Both the position numbers and the translations under genes were made by a program. A stretch of 64,000 nucleotides of DNA from Parvularcula mediterranea (lineage in GTDB: Bacteria; Pseudomonadota; Alphaproteobacteria; Caulobacterales; Parvularculaceae), in the NCBI RefSeq assembly GCF_013085255.1, contig NZ_JABFCX010000002.1:1354501-1418500 (forward strand). Direction: 5' to 3'. Of this stretch, positions 8,268 to 15,890 are shown piece after piece (positions within the stretch are counted from its first letter, which is position 1; the number at the start of each line of letters is the position of its first letter). Below the pieces are notes generated by a model that had not been told where the DNA came from, did no database searches, and saw only the letters and a program-made list of their open reading frames with translations.

Positions 8268-10084
8268 GCGGCGTCGAGGTATTTCGAGATCAGCCCTAGC
8301 AGCGTTCCGGGCTCGAACGGCTTGGTCAGGAAGTCGTCCATGCCTGCCTCGAGGCACGCATCCTGGTCTTCCTGAAGCGCGTTTGCCGTGAGTGCAATGA
8401 TCGGTACACGGCTGACCGTCTCTGCGTCCCGAATGGCGCGGGCAGCGTCGAGACCACCCATGACGGGCATGTGCATGTCCATAAGGATGATGTCGAAGCT
8501 GCCTTCTGCAGCAGCCTCGACAGCCTGCTTCCCGTCGCCGACCACGGTCAGCTTATGGCCGCCGCGCTCAACGACCGCGCGCGCGAGAACGGCGTTGATG
8601 TCGTTGTCCTCAGCAAGGAGGATGTTCGCAGGGCCGACGTCCTTGACCTCTTCCTTACGCTCGCGCTCCGCGCGGTCGAGCTCGTCTTGGGTGATGCTGA
8701 GATCATCTCCGGCAAGGACACGGAGGAAACTCCGCTGGCGGATGGGTTTGGTGAGGTAGACGGGGAAGCCTATCTCGCGAAGATGGTCGACGGCGTCCCG
8801 CTTGCCTGTTGGGAGGAGGGCGATCGCGCGATCCGCCGAGGTGGCCAGCGGTGCGGCATCATTCGTAAACGGATAGTCGCAGAGAAGGAGGTTGGCGTCA
8901 GAGCCAGCCAGCGCACGCGCTGCATCACCAACGGTCTTCACCGATGTCACCTTGTCGGCACCTGCAAGCCGGAGCTGCAGCGTCAGTGCCCGCGACAGGA
9001 CGGCATTGTCGGTCAGCAGGACGACGTTCTGATCAGCCACCGGCTCGGGCCGCTCACGAGGTGCAACCTCTTCAATTTCAAAGGGCAGACGCAGAACGAA
9101 GGTCGAGCCAAGATTGACCTCACTCTCGACACGGATCTTACCGCCCATTTTCTCCGTGAGCTGCTTGACGATCGCAAGGCCAAGGCCGGTGCCCTCGATC
9201 GAGCGCTCTTCCACCCTATCGTCGCGCGAGTAAGCGTCGAAGAGGTTGGGCAGGAGTGTCTGCGGAATGCCGACACCTGTATCGATGACGTCGATGGCGA
9301 GGGTCGCGCGGCCGTCCTGTTGCTCCTCGACCTTCACGGTGAGGATGACCCCGCCTCGTTCGGTGAATTTGACGGCGTTTCCGACGAGGTTGATCAGCAG
9401 CTGGCGCAGCTTGGACGCATCTCCACGTAGCCGTTTTGGAACCTGCGGGTGGATCAGTGCACTGATCTCGATGCCCTTCTCGGCAGCTTTGGGTGCGAGA
9501 AGCTCGGCGATCTGCTCACAGAGCATCGTTGGATTGAAAGGCTCAACCCTCAGCTGGGCCTGACCCGTGTCGAGCTTGGCGTAGTCGAGGATTGCGTTGA
9601 TGAGGTCGAGGAGGGCGACGCCGCTCTGCTTGATGTTCTTCGCGAAATTGGACTGGTTGGGATCGAGCCCCGTCTCCATCAGGAGATCAGCCATGCCGAG
9701 GATGCCGTTGAGCGGGGTCCGCATCTCGTGGCTCATTGTGGCGAGGAACTGGAGCGTTCGGTCCGTACCCTGACCCTTGGAAGAGGCTTCAGCGGGCAGG
9801 TCCAGTTCGGTGGCGATGTGGAGGATCTGGCCATCAGCGGCGCTGGACGTTGCGAGCGTGATCGAGCGGCGTTGCTGCCCGAGCTCGGCCGTGACCTGCC
9901 ACTGGCCCTGGGCGATCGGCTTCACGTCCCACGCGGCGGGCCAGCGTTCTGATTTGAAGACAGCCTCGGGCGGAAGGCCCAGTTCCTGCGCTCTTGCGTT
10001 TCGAGCGGTGACGATCCCGGTGAGCGCGTCCGTGAGAAACGCGGCGGCGGAGAGGTGCTCGATCGAAAGGGCAGGCGTAGGCAT
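8228..10084 (-). CDS. Hybrid histidine kinase with degenerate first and intact second receiver domain
   Basis: This 618-residue protein has a PAS-like N-terminus (about 8-95), a HisKA domain with phospho-acceptor H119 in ATMSHEMRTPLNG, an HATPase domain (LINLVGNAVKF near 231-240, DTGVGIP near 268-274, GTGLGLAI near 298-305), then two receivers. REC1 (about 353-459) keeps D403 and K446 but has only TDN where an acidic pair is normal, so it may be a pseudo-receiver. REC2 (about 486-604) has LAEDND, D536 in LMDMHMP and K588. No membrane helix is seen, so it is probably cytosolic. I chose ATG 10084; the open frame further upstream is antisense to yifB. Confidence 0.9.
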   Translation of the reverse strand: MPTPALSIEHLSAAAFLTDALTGIVTARNARAQELGLPPEAVFKSERWPAAWDVKPIAQGQWQVTAELGQQRRSITLATSSAADGQILHIATELDLPAEASSKGQGTDRTLQFLATMSHEMRTPLNGILGMADLLMETGLDPNQSNFAKNIKQSGVALLDLINAILDYAKLDTGQAQLRVEPFNPTMLCEQIAELLAPKAAEKGIEISALIHPQVPKRLRGDASKLRQLLINLVGNAVKFTERGGVILTVKVEEQQDGRATLAIDVIDTGVGIPQTLLPNLFDAYSRDDRVEERSIEGTGLGLAIVKQLTEKMGGKIRVESEVNLGSTFVLRLPFEIEEVAPRERPEPVADQNVVLLTDNAVLSRALTLQLRLAGADKVTSVKTVGDAARALAGSDANLLLCDYPFTNDAAPLATSADRAIALLPTGKRDAVDHLREIGFPVYLTKPIRQRSFLRVLAGDDLSITQDELDRAERERKEEVKDVGPANILLAEDNDINAVLARAVVERGGHKLTVVGDGKQAVEAAAEGSFDIILMDMHMPVMGGLDAARAIRDAETVSRVPIIALTANALQEDQDACLEAGMDDFLTKPFEPGTLLGLISKYLDAAQPANPSARSAVS

Positions 10085-10151
10085 GGGTGACAGCGTTCCC
10101 TTGGCTGTGCGAGCCGAGATACTATCACGAGAGTGTTGCCGTCCCGTTTGT

Positions 10152-11645
10152 TCAGCCGGGCGCTTTGATGGCGGCGGGTTCAGGACGTCTGAAGCTGATG
10201 GCTTCTGCAATGTGAACCCTGCGGAGCGCATCCGATCCGTCGAGGTCTGCGAGGGTCCGGGCCACGCGCAGGATGCGGGTATAGCCTCGGGCGGAGAGGT
10301 TGAGCTGCTCACAGGCGCGGCGGAGGAGGCCGAGGCCAGCATCGTCGGGCTGGGCGGCCTGGGTAAGGGCGCTTTCCCCGAGTTGGGCGTTGATCGGCCC
10401 GCGTTCCTTCTGGGCCTCGCGGGCGGCAAGGACGCGAGCGGCGACGGTTGCGGTGTCCTCCCCCTCGGCAGGGCTTGCGAGGTCGAGGGCGGAGACAGGT
10501 GGGGTCTCGATGGTGATGTCCATGCGGTCGAGGAAAGGGCCTGAGACCCGGGACTGGTACTTGGGCGCGCAGGACGGCCCGCGGATGCACATGGCGCCGC
10601 ATCGGCAGGGGTTCATGGCGGCGACGAGCTGGAAGCGCGCGGGGTAGCGGACATGGGCATTGGCCCTCGCGATGAGGATGTCGCCTGTCTCTAGCGGCTG
10701 GCGGAGGCTGTCGAGAACGGGGGCTGAGAACTCCGGCAGTTCGTCGAGAAAGAGAACGCCCCGGTGGGCAAGCGACGCTTCGCCCGGCTTGGCGCGCATG
10801 CCGCCGCCGACCATGGCGGCCATGGAGGCGGAGTGGTGCGGCGCGCGGAAAGGTCTTGAGCGGGAGAGGGCGCCATCGCTGATGAGCCCGGCGACGGACT
10901 GGATCATCGAGACTTCGAGCATTTCCTCGGGGGATAACGGCGGCAGGAGGCCGGGAAGCCTTGAGGCCAGCATGCTCTTGCCTGACCCCGGCGGGCCGAT
11001 GAGGACCAGATTGTGCCCGCCTGCTGCTGCGACTTCGAGGGCGCGGCGGGCCGTTTCCTGGCCTTTGACGTCGGCGAGGTCCGGCACGCTTTCTGTCGGG
11101 AGGAGAGGCCCCGGCTTAGGCTGGGCGAGGACTTGCGTGCCTTTGAAGTGGTTGGCGAGCTGAACCAGGCTTTTCGCGGCGATGATCTTGGCGTCACCGC
11201 CAGCCCACGCCGCTTCAGCGCCCGAGGCTTCGGAGCAGATGAGGCCGAGGTCTAGGCTGTTCGCGGCGACGGCGGCGGGCAGGGCGCCGGTTGTCTTGGC
11301 GATGGTGCCGTCGAGCCCGAGCTCTCCGATCACGGCCATGCCTTCGACGGCATCCCTCGGGATCGCGCCCATTTCGGCCATCAGCGCGAGGGCGATGGGG
11401 AGGTCGAAATGGCTGCCTTCCTTGCGCAGGTCGGCAGGCGCGAGGTTCACCGTGATCCGCTTGGGCGGCAGGCCCAGGCCGATAGCGGAGAACGCAGCAG
11501 AGATCCGGTCCTTCGCTTCGCTGACCGACTTGTCCGGCAGGCCGACGATGACGACGGCCGGATTGCCGCCGGTCATGTGGGCCTGGACCGTGACCTCGCG
11601 GGCCTCGACGCCTTCGAAGGCGAAGCTCGTGACTTCCGCGACCAT
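10152..11645 (-). CDS. YifB/ComM family Mg-chelatase-like AAA+ ATPase
   Basis: This 497-residue protein has an N-terminal Lon-protease-like S5 fold (residues 1 to about 170, starting VTSFAFEGVEAREV) and a Mg-chelatase ATPase core with Walker A GPPGSGKSMLA and Walker B LFLDELPEF, then the C-terminal helical domain. In competent bacteria ComM is a helicase promoting branch migration during transformation; outside competence the role of YifB is less clear. It is in the gshB neighbourhood, a common arrangement in alphaproteobacteria. Confidence 0.93.
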   Translation of the reverse strand: MVAEVTSFAFEGVEAREVTVQAHMTGGNPAVVIVGLPDKSVSEAKDRISAAFSAIGLGLPPKRITVNLAPADLRKEGSHFDLPIALALMAEMGAIPRDAVEGMAVIGELGLDGTIAKTTGALPAAVAANSLDLGLICSEASGAEAAWAGGDAKIIAAKSLVQLANHFKGTQVLAQPKPGPLLPTESVPDLADVKGQETARRALEVAAAGGHNLVLIGPPGSGKSMLASRLPGLLPPLSPEEMLEVSMIQSVAGLISDGALSRSRPFRAPHHSASMAAMVGGGMRAKPGEASLAHRGVLFLDELPEFSAPVLDSLRQPLETGDILIARANAHVRYPARFQLVAAMNPCRCGAMCIRGPSCAPKYQSRVSGPFLDRMDITIETPPVSALDLASPAEGEDTATVAARVLAAREAQKERGPINAQLGESALTQAAQPDDAGLGLLRRACEQLNLSARGYTRILRVARTLADLDGSDALRRVHIAEAISFRRPEPAAIKAPG

Positions 11646-11711
11646 GCGATTCTCCTCGTTCCCTTCGGCGTGGCAGGAACATTAAGAGAACGCAAGCATA
11701 GTCTGCAGTGA

Positions 11712-12149
11712 TCAGGATAACTCCGCGGAAGCGAAGAGAATCCTGAACGGCTTGCACCAGATCACGATGCTCTTGGCGTCATCGAGGTCGAAGTCTGCGG
11801 GCAGTTCGTAGCGCTGGGATTTCTGGCGTGCGGACTGGAGGGGGGCGAGTTCTAGATAGCTCGCAGCTTCCGCTTCCGAGTTGCTGCGCACGGGGCCGGC
11901 GGCGATCCAGACTTCAAGCTGGGGGCCTCGGCTTGTGCGGAAGTCTTCGAATTCGAGGAACAGCTTGCCGCCTTCGAGGATGATGCGGGCGGTGCCGCGG
12001 CCCTGTTTCCCTTCACGGCCTTCGAAGGAGCCGGAGAGGAGGACTTCGGCCTCCTGCACGGCGACGGTGGAGGCAGCGAAGGAAGCTTGAGGGATGAGGA
12101 CGGTGCCGACGGTCAGGGCGGCAGAGGCGGCTAGGAGGAGGCGTTTCAT
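11712..12149 (-). CDS. Exported DM13-domain protein
   Basis: This 145-residue protein has a signal peptide (MKRLLLAASAALTVGT... cleaved near ASFA at residue 25) and one DM13 domain: GRGTARI, LFLEFEDFRTSRGPQLEVWI, and VIWCKPFRILFASAEL with the conserved single cysteine. DM13 domains are proposed to be redox or electron-transfer modules in secreted proteins; that role is not proven. It follows the crotonase gene on the same strand with an 81-base gap. Confidence 0.82.
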   Translation of the reverse strand: MKRLLLAASAALTVGTVLIPQASFAASTVAVQEAEVLLSGSFEGREGKQGRGTARIILEGGKLFLEFEDFRTSRGPQLEVWIAAGPVRSNSEAEAASYLELAPLQSARQKSQRYELPADFDLDDAKSIVIWCKPFRILFASAELS

Positions 12150-12201
12150 GGCGGTCTCGCTTGTGGCTTCTGAGAGCCTGTTCGCGGGACCGCCTGCTCG
12201 G

Positions 12202-12219
12202 TCACACCGGGAGGTGTGA
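12202..12219 (-). other. Small hairpin after crotonase gene
   Basis: TCACACC and GGTGTGA form a perfect 7-bp stem with a GGGA loop, just beyond the stop of the crotonase gene on the minus strand. No uridine run follows, so this is at most a weak terminator or an mRNA 3'-end stabiliser. Confidence 0.35.
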
Positions 12220-12230
12220 AAGCTGCCTTG

Positions 12231-12983
12231 CTACTTTTTGCCAAAGCCCGAGAGGCGGTCGGCCGTGTCGGTGATGGTCTCGAACTCGCGGGCGACTTCT
12301 TCGGTGAGTGCGTCTTCTAGAGGGCGGTTCTCCGCGGAGAGTGCGAAAAGCTCCTTGTACGCAGCGACGGCGCCTTTGGAGTTGCGCGCTATGGCCGAGG
12401 CGGCCTTCATGACCGCGCCGTCTAGCGCGGCTTCGTCTTCGAAGGCTGCGTTGGCGAGGCCCCACTGAGCGGCTTCTGCGCCGGAGAAGGTCCGTGCGGT
12501 GAAGCTCAGCTCACGGGCTTTTCTGAGGCCCACGGCCTTGGGCAGCATCTGGCTCATGCCCCAGGTGGGGCGGATGCCGAACTTGGCGTGGGTGTCGCCG
12601 AACTTCGTCTCCCCGGTGGTCATGATGAAGTCGCAGTGGAGCGCCATCTCCAGCGCGCCCGTGAAACATGCTCCGTGCACCTGTGCGATGACGGGGAGCG
12701 GGACTTGCCTGACGGCAGAGGCTGCCTCGGAGGCTGGGCCGTCGAAGACCCCGCCGACCCGGCCATGCTTGAGGGTGGCTTTCTGAAGGACCTTGAGGTC
12801 GACGCCTGCGGAGAAACAGGGGCCGGCGCCTTTCAGAATGATGACGCTGGTCTCCTCGCCAATGGCCTTCAGCTCACGGACGAGGGCTTCAAGCAAGGTC
12901 GGCGTGAAGGCGTTCATCGCCTCGGGCCGGTTGAAGGTGAGGGTGGTGATCCCGCCCGTCGTTTCGGTGAGGAGTTCGGTCAT
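12231..12983 (-). CDS. Enoyl-CoA hydratase/isomerase (crotonase) family protein
   Basis: This 250-residue protein has the crotonase fold: GPCFSAGVDLK forms the oxyanion hole, and CFTGALEMALHCDF carries the glutamate matching the first catalytic Glu of enoyl-CoA hydratase. The position of the second catalytic Glu is filled by His (FGDTHAKFGIRP), so it may be an isomerase, hydrolase or other CoA-thioester enzyme rather than a true hydratase. Its ATG overlaps the gshB stop (ATGA), so it is translated together with gshB. Confidence 0.88.
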   Translation of the reverse strand: MTELLTETTGGITTLTFNRPEAMNAFTPTLLEALVRELKAIGEETSVIILKGAGPCFSAGVDLKVLQKATLKHGRVGGVFDGPASEAASAVRQVPLPVIAQVHGACFTGALEMALHCDFIMTTGETKFGDTHAKFGIRPTWGMSQMLPKAVGLRKARELSFTARTFSGAEAAQWGLANAAFEDEAALDGAVMKAASAIARNSKGAVAAYKELFALSAENRPLEDALTEEVAREFETITDTADRLSGFGKK

Positions 12984-13924
12984 GCCGCTTTCTCGTTCGC
13001 GACCCAGTCCCAGAAGAGGGCGGCCATGTCGGGGCCTCCGAAGCGCTTGAGCTCCCTTATGCCGGTGGGGCTGGTCACGTTGATTTCCGTCAGCATACCG
13101 CCGATGACGTCGATGCCCGTGAAGACGAGGCGGCGCTCTTTCAGCTCGGGCGCGATGGCGGCGCAGATTTCGAGGTCGCGCTCAGTGAGGTCCGAGGCTT
13201 CGGCTCGGCCGCCCACATGCATGTTGGAACGGGCTTCGCCTTCTGCCGGGACGCGGTTGATGGCGCCGACGGGCTCGCCGTCGAGGATCAGGACGCGCTT
13301 GTCGCCGCCTCTGACTTCCTTGAGGTAGCCTTGCGCGATAACGGGCAGGGGGCGGTCGCCTTCGAGGAACATCTCGAGAAGCGAGCTGAAGTTCTCGTCA
13401 CCTGGACGTATGCGGAAGACCCCGGCGCCGCCATTGCCGTAGAGGGGCTTGAGGATCATCTCCTCATGCTCCTCCCGGAAGGCCCTGAGCGCCTGCTCGT
13501 CACTGGTGACGAGGGTGGTCGGCATGAGCTCGGGATAGTCCATGACGAAGAGCTTTTCCGGCGCGCCGCGGATCTCGGCCGGATCGTTAAGGACAAGGAC
13601 GTTCTCAGGCAGCTTTTCGAGGATGTAGCACGCGGTCTGGTAGACCATGTCGAAGGGCGGGTCCTGGCGGATGAGGACAACGTCTACGGAGGAAAGGTCC
13701 AGGACCTCTTCCTCGCCGTGGATCACGTGCTCGCCTTGGGTATCCATGAGCTTGGACAGCTTGCGGGCGCGGGCGAAGACTTCGTCGCCTCTCAGCTGCA
13801 GGTGCTGGGGCTGGTATTCCCAGATCTCGTGGCCGCGCTCTTGCGCCTCGAGGGCCATGGCGAAGGTCGTGTCGCCCTTGATGATCAGACCACTGAACGG
13901 GTCAGTTTGAATGGCGATGCGCAC
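12980..13924 (-). CDS. gshB: Glutathione synthetase
   Basis: GshB joins gamma-glutamylcysteine and glycine with ATP to form glutathione. The 314-residue protein has the ATP-grasp architecture: N-terminal domain to about 120, then ILKPLYGNGGAGVFRI with the ATP-binding lysine and glycine-rich loop, KRVLILDGEPVGAINRVP, and FTGIDVIGGMLTEINVTSPTG with metal and substrate residues. Length is normal. It overlaps the small membrane-protein gene upstream by 23 bases and the crotonase gene downstream by 4. Confidence 0.96.
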   Translation of the reverse strand: MRIAIQTDPFSGLIIKGDTTFAMALEAQERGHEIWEYQPQHLQLRGDEVFARARKLSKLMDTQGEHVIHGEEEVLDLSSVDVVLIRQDPPFDMVYQTACYILEKLPENVLVLNDPAEIRGAPEKLFVMDYPELMPTTLVTSDEQALRAFREEHEEMILKPLYGNGGAGVFRIRPGDENFSSLLEMFLEGDRPLPVIAQGYLKEVRGGDKRVLILDGEPVGAINRVPAEGEARSNMHVGGRAEASDLTERDLEICAAIAPELKERRLVFTGIDVIGGMLTEINVTSPTGIRELKRFGGPDMAALFWDWVANEKAA

Positions 13925-14105
13925 TGCGTCTCCAGAGGGAAATCGCGGCGACGATGAAGAAGGACGCAGCGATGAGGAAGGAAAGGGCTGCGGAGGCAGG
14001 GCCGCTGTCTGTGCCGAGCTCGACGAACCCGAAAATCATCGCGATGACGCCCGAGACGAGCATGACGGCGATGAAGGCGCGGGTTTCGACGAGCGTCTGG
14101 GTCAC
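13902..14105 (-). CDS. Small two-helix membrane protein
   Basis: This 67-residue protein has two hydrophobic helices (about 10-30 and 38-58) and a short basic C-terminus (WRRSAHRHSN). I do not recognise a family. The GTG start at 14105 overlaps the stop of the BON lipoprotein gene (GTGA), and its 3' end overlaps gshB by 23 bases, which argues for coupled translation within the operon. Confidence 0.65.
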   Translation of the reverse strand: MTQTLVETRAFIAVMLVSGVIAMIFGFVELGTDSGPASAALSFLIAASFFIVAAISLWRRSAHRHSN

Positions 14106-14641
14106 TGAGGTCTCCGCGGATCCCTGAGATAGATGACGTGGCTCACCACTTCCTTGACCCCTGCGATGGCCTGGGCCTGTCCGGTGACGCGGCGGAGCTC
14201 ATTGGGCCCTTGGGCGACGCCGAGGAGGTAGACGACCCCTTGGCTCACGAGGACGCGGTAGTTGCCAGCCGTCACGCCGGTATCAGCGATGAGGGCCGTT
14301 TCGAGCTTCTGGTCGATCCACGCATCGCGCGTGCCCTGGCCCACCGTGGTCCGGGGGAGGACGAGGATCTCGTTGATGACCTCGCGGACCTGCGGGATGC
14401 GGCGGGCTTTCTCCTCGATCAGGATCGAGTCGCCTTCGGTTGGGACCGTGCCCGTCAGGAGCAGCCGGCCTTCGAAAATGGTCATGTCGATGTCGCCGGT
14501 CTTGGCCTCGCGGTCGAAAAGGAGCTTCGACTTGAGGTTCACGCTGGCGGCGGAATCGTCGAGCCGGTCGCCAAGGGTCCTGTTCTGGACACAGGCGGTG
14601 AGGGTCAGGGCGGCGAAGACGACAAGGATCGGGCGGAGCAT
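14102..14641 (-). CDS. BON-domain lipoprotein (OsmY/DolP-like)
   Basis: This 179-residue envelope lipoprotein has a signal peptide with lipobox LTAC near residue 16 and two BON domains (about 37-105 and 112-178), each with the alternating pattern around GxVxLxGxV (GRLLLTGTVPT, GVVYLLGVAQ). BON proteins of the DolP type bind anionic phospholipids and support outer-membrane integrity. I chose ATG 14641 because AGGAG stands 8-12 bases before it; the longer reading has no such site. It lies between yraN and gshB, as in many alphaproteobacteria. Confidence 0.88.
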   Translation of the reverse strand: MLRPILVVFAALTLTACVQNRTLGDRLDDSAASVNLKSKLLFDREAKTGDIDMTIFEGRLLLTGTVPTEGDSILIEEKARRIPQVREVINEILVLPRTTVGQGTRDAWIDQKLETALIADTGVTAGNYRVLVSQGVVYLLGVAQGPNELRRVTGQAQAIAGVKEVVSHVIYLRDPRRPQ

Positions 14642-14704
14642 GGCGGGGTTCTCCTGCGGCATTAGGGCCTACTTATGAGGCGTCGCCAAGAGTTCCAATG
14701 CCTT

Positions 14705-15070
14705 TCAGCGGAAAGCGTCGCGGAAATGCCTGAGCGAAAAAGTCCCTGCGGCGACGATATCGTAGCGTATGGGCACGTCGATGCGCTTGGCTTTGCGGGC
14801 CAGCCATTGGTTTGCAGCGGCCCGGATGCGCTGCTGGTTGCGGGGCGTGACGGAGAGGCGGGCAGCCTCGGTCGATGTCCGCTTTTTCACCTCGACGAAG
14901 ATGAGGGTGCCGGACTTCTTGGCGACAATGTCGATCTCGCCGCCTTGCGCGCGGAAGCGCTGGGCCAGGATGCGGTAGCCCTTCAGCATGAGGAGGATCG
15001 TGGCGAGGGTCTCGGCGATGCGGCCCTGCCGCTCAGCCTCCTGCCTCCTTGAGCGCGAGGGCGCGGGCAT
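14705..15070 (-). CDS. yraN: YraN/UPF0102 family nuclease-like protein
   Basis: This 121-residue protein has the endonuclease-like core of the UPF0102 family: AEGRIAE-type helix, then ILAQRFRAQGGEIDIVAKK and LIFVEVKKRTS, which provide the E/D/ExK residues of a PD-(D/E)XK-like fold. Function is not established. ATG 15070 lies inside the 3' end of rsmI (38-base overlap); the open frame further upstream is antisense-like and was not used. The rsmI–yraN pairing is widely conserved. Confidence 0.9.
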   Translation of the reverse strand: MPAPSRSRRQEAERQGRIAETLATILLMLKGYRILAQRFRAQGGEIDIVAKKSGTLIFVEVKKRTSTEAARLSVTPRNQQRIRAAANQWLARKAKRIDVPIRYDIVAAGTFSLRHFRDAFR

Positions 15071-15890
15071 AGCATTCTTTCTTCGGAAGGCCGGTGATCT
15101 CGGCGGCCATGCGGGCTGATTCGCGGAGGCTCTCGGTGGCCATGAGGCGGGCGAGGACATCGTCGAGGCTCGGTGCGTCATAGTCCTTCTCGGGCGGATG
15201 GACGACGAGGACGATTTCCCCTTTGGGCGGCTGGTCCCGGTAGCGCTCGGAGAGCTCTGACGCATAGCCTTCGACGACTTCCTCGTGGAGCTTTGTCAGC
15301 TCACGGCAAATCGACACCCGGCGTGGCCCGAGGACCCGGTCGAGCATGTCGAGACTTGCTGCGAGGCGCGGGCCGCTTTCGTAGAAGACGGCGGTCTCCC
15401 CGCGTGACTTCAGCTCACTGAACAGACGGTGCTGAGTCATGGCTGGCTTGGGCAGGAAGCCGTAGAAAGTGAAGCGGTCGGTCGGCGCGCCTGCGATGGA
15501 CAGGGCCGCGGTGAGGGCGCTTGCGCCGGGGAGGGTGAAGACGGGGATGCCTTCGTCTCTTGCCTCGCGGACGATCTTGTAGCCGGGATCGGAGATGAGC
15601 GGCGTGCCTGCGTCGCTGACGAGGACGATGGCCTTGCCTTCCTTGAGATCCGCGATGATCTGTGGACGGACTTCGGCGGCGTTGTGCTCATGATAGGGGG
15701 TGAGCGGAGGACGCTCGAGGCCCAGTGCTGCGTAGAGCTTGCCGGTGACGCGGGTGTCCTCGCAGAGGACGCGGTCGGCATGGACGAGGGCCTGTTCGAC
15801 GCGCCTCGTGATGTCGCCGAGATTGCCGATGGGGGTGGCGGCAACATGGAGACCAGGCTGGAGCGGCTTCAGCTGCCGGAAATCAGACAC
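15033..15890 (-). CDS. rsmI: 16S rRNA C1402 2'-O-methyltransferase RsmI
   Basis: RsmI methylates the ribose of C1402 in the decoding centre of 16S rRNA. This 285-residue protein has the tetrapyrrole-methylase fold with GLHVAATPIGNLGDIT at the SAM site, ADRVLCEDTRVT, LVSDAGTPLISDPG and the C-terminal FYESGPRLAASLD region. The GTG start at 15890 overlaps the stop of the TPR gene by 8 bases, and its 3' end overlaps yraN. Confidence 0.96.
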   Translation of the reverse strand: MSDFRQLKPLQPGLHVAATPIGNLGDITRRVEQALVHADRVLCEDTRVTGKLYAALGLERPPLTPYHEHNAAEVRPQIIADLKEGKAIVLVSDAGTPLISDPGYKIVREARDEGIPVFTLPGASALTAALSIAGAPTDRFTFYGFLPKPAMTQHRLFSELKSRGETAVFYESGPRLAASLDMLDRVLGPRRVSICRELTKLHEEVVEGYASELSERYRDQPPKGEIVLVVHPPEKDYDAPSLDDVLARLMATESLRESARMAAEITGLPKKECYARALALKEAGG

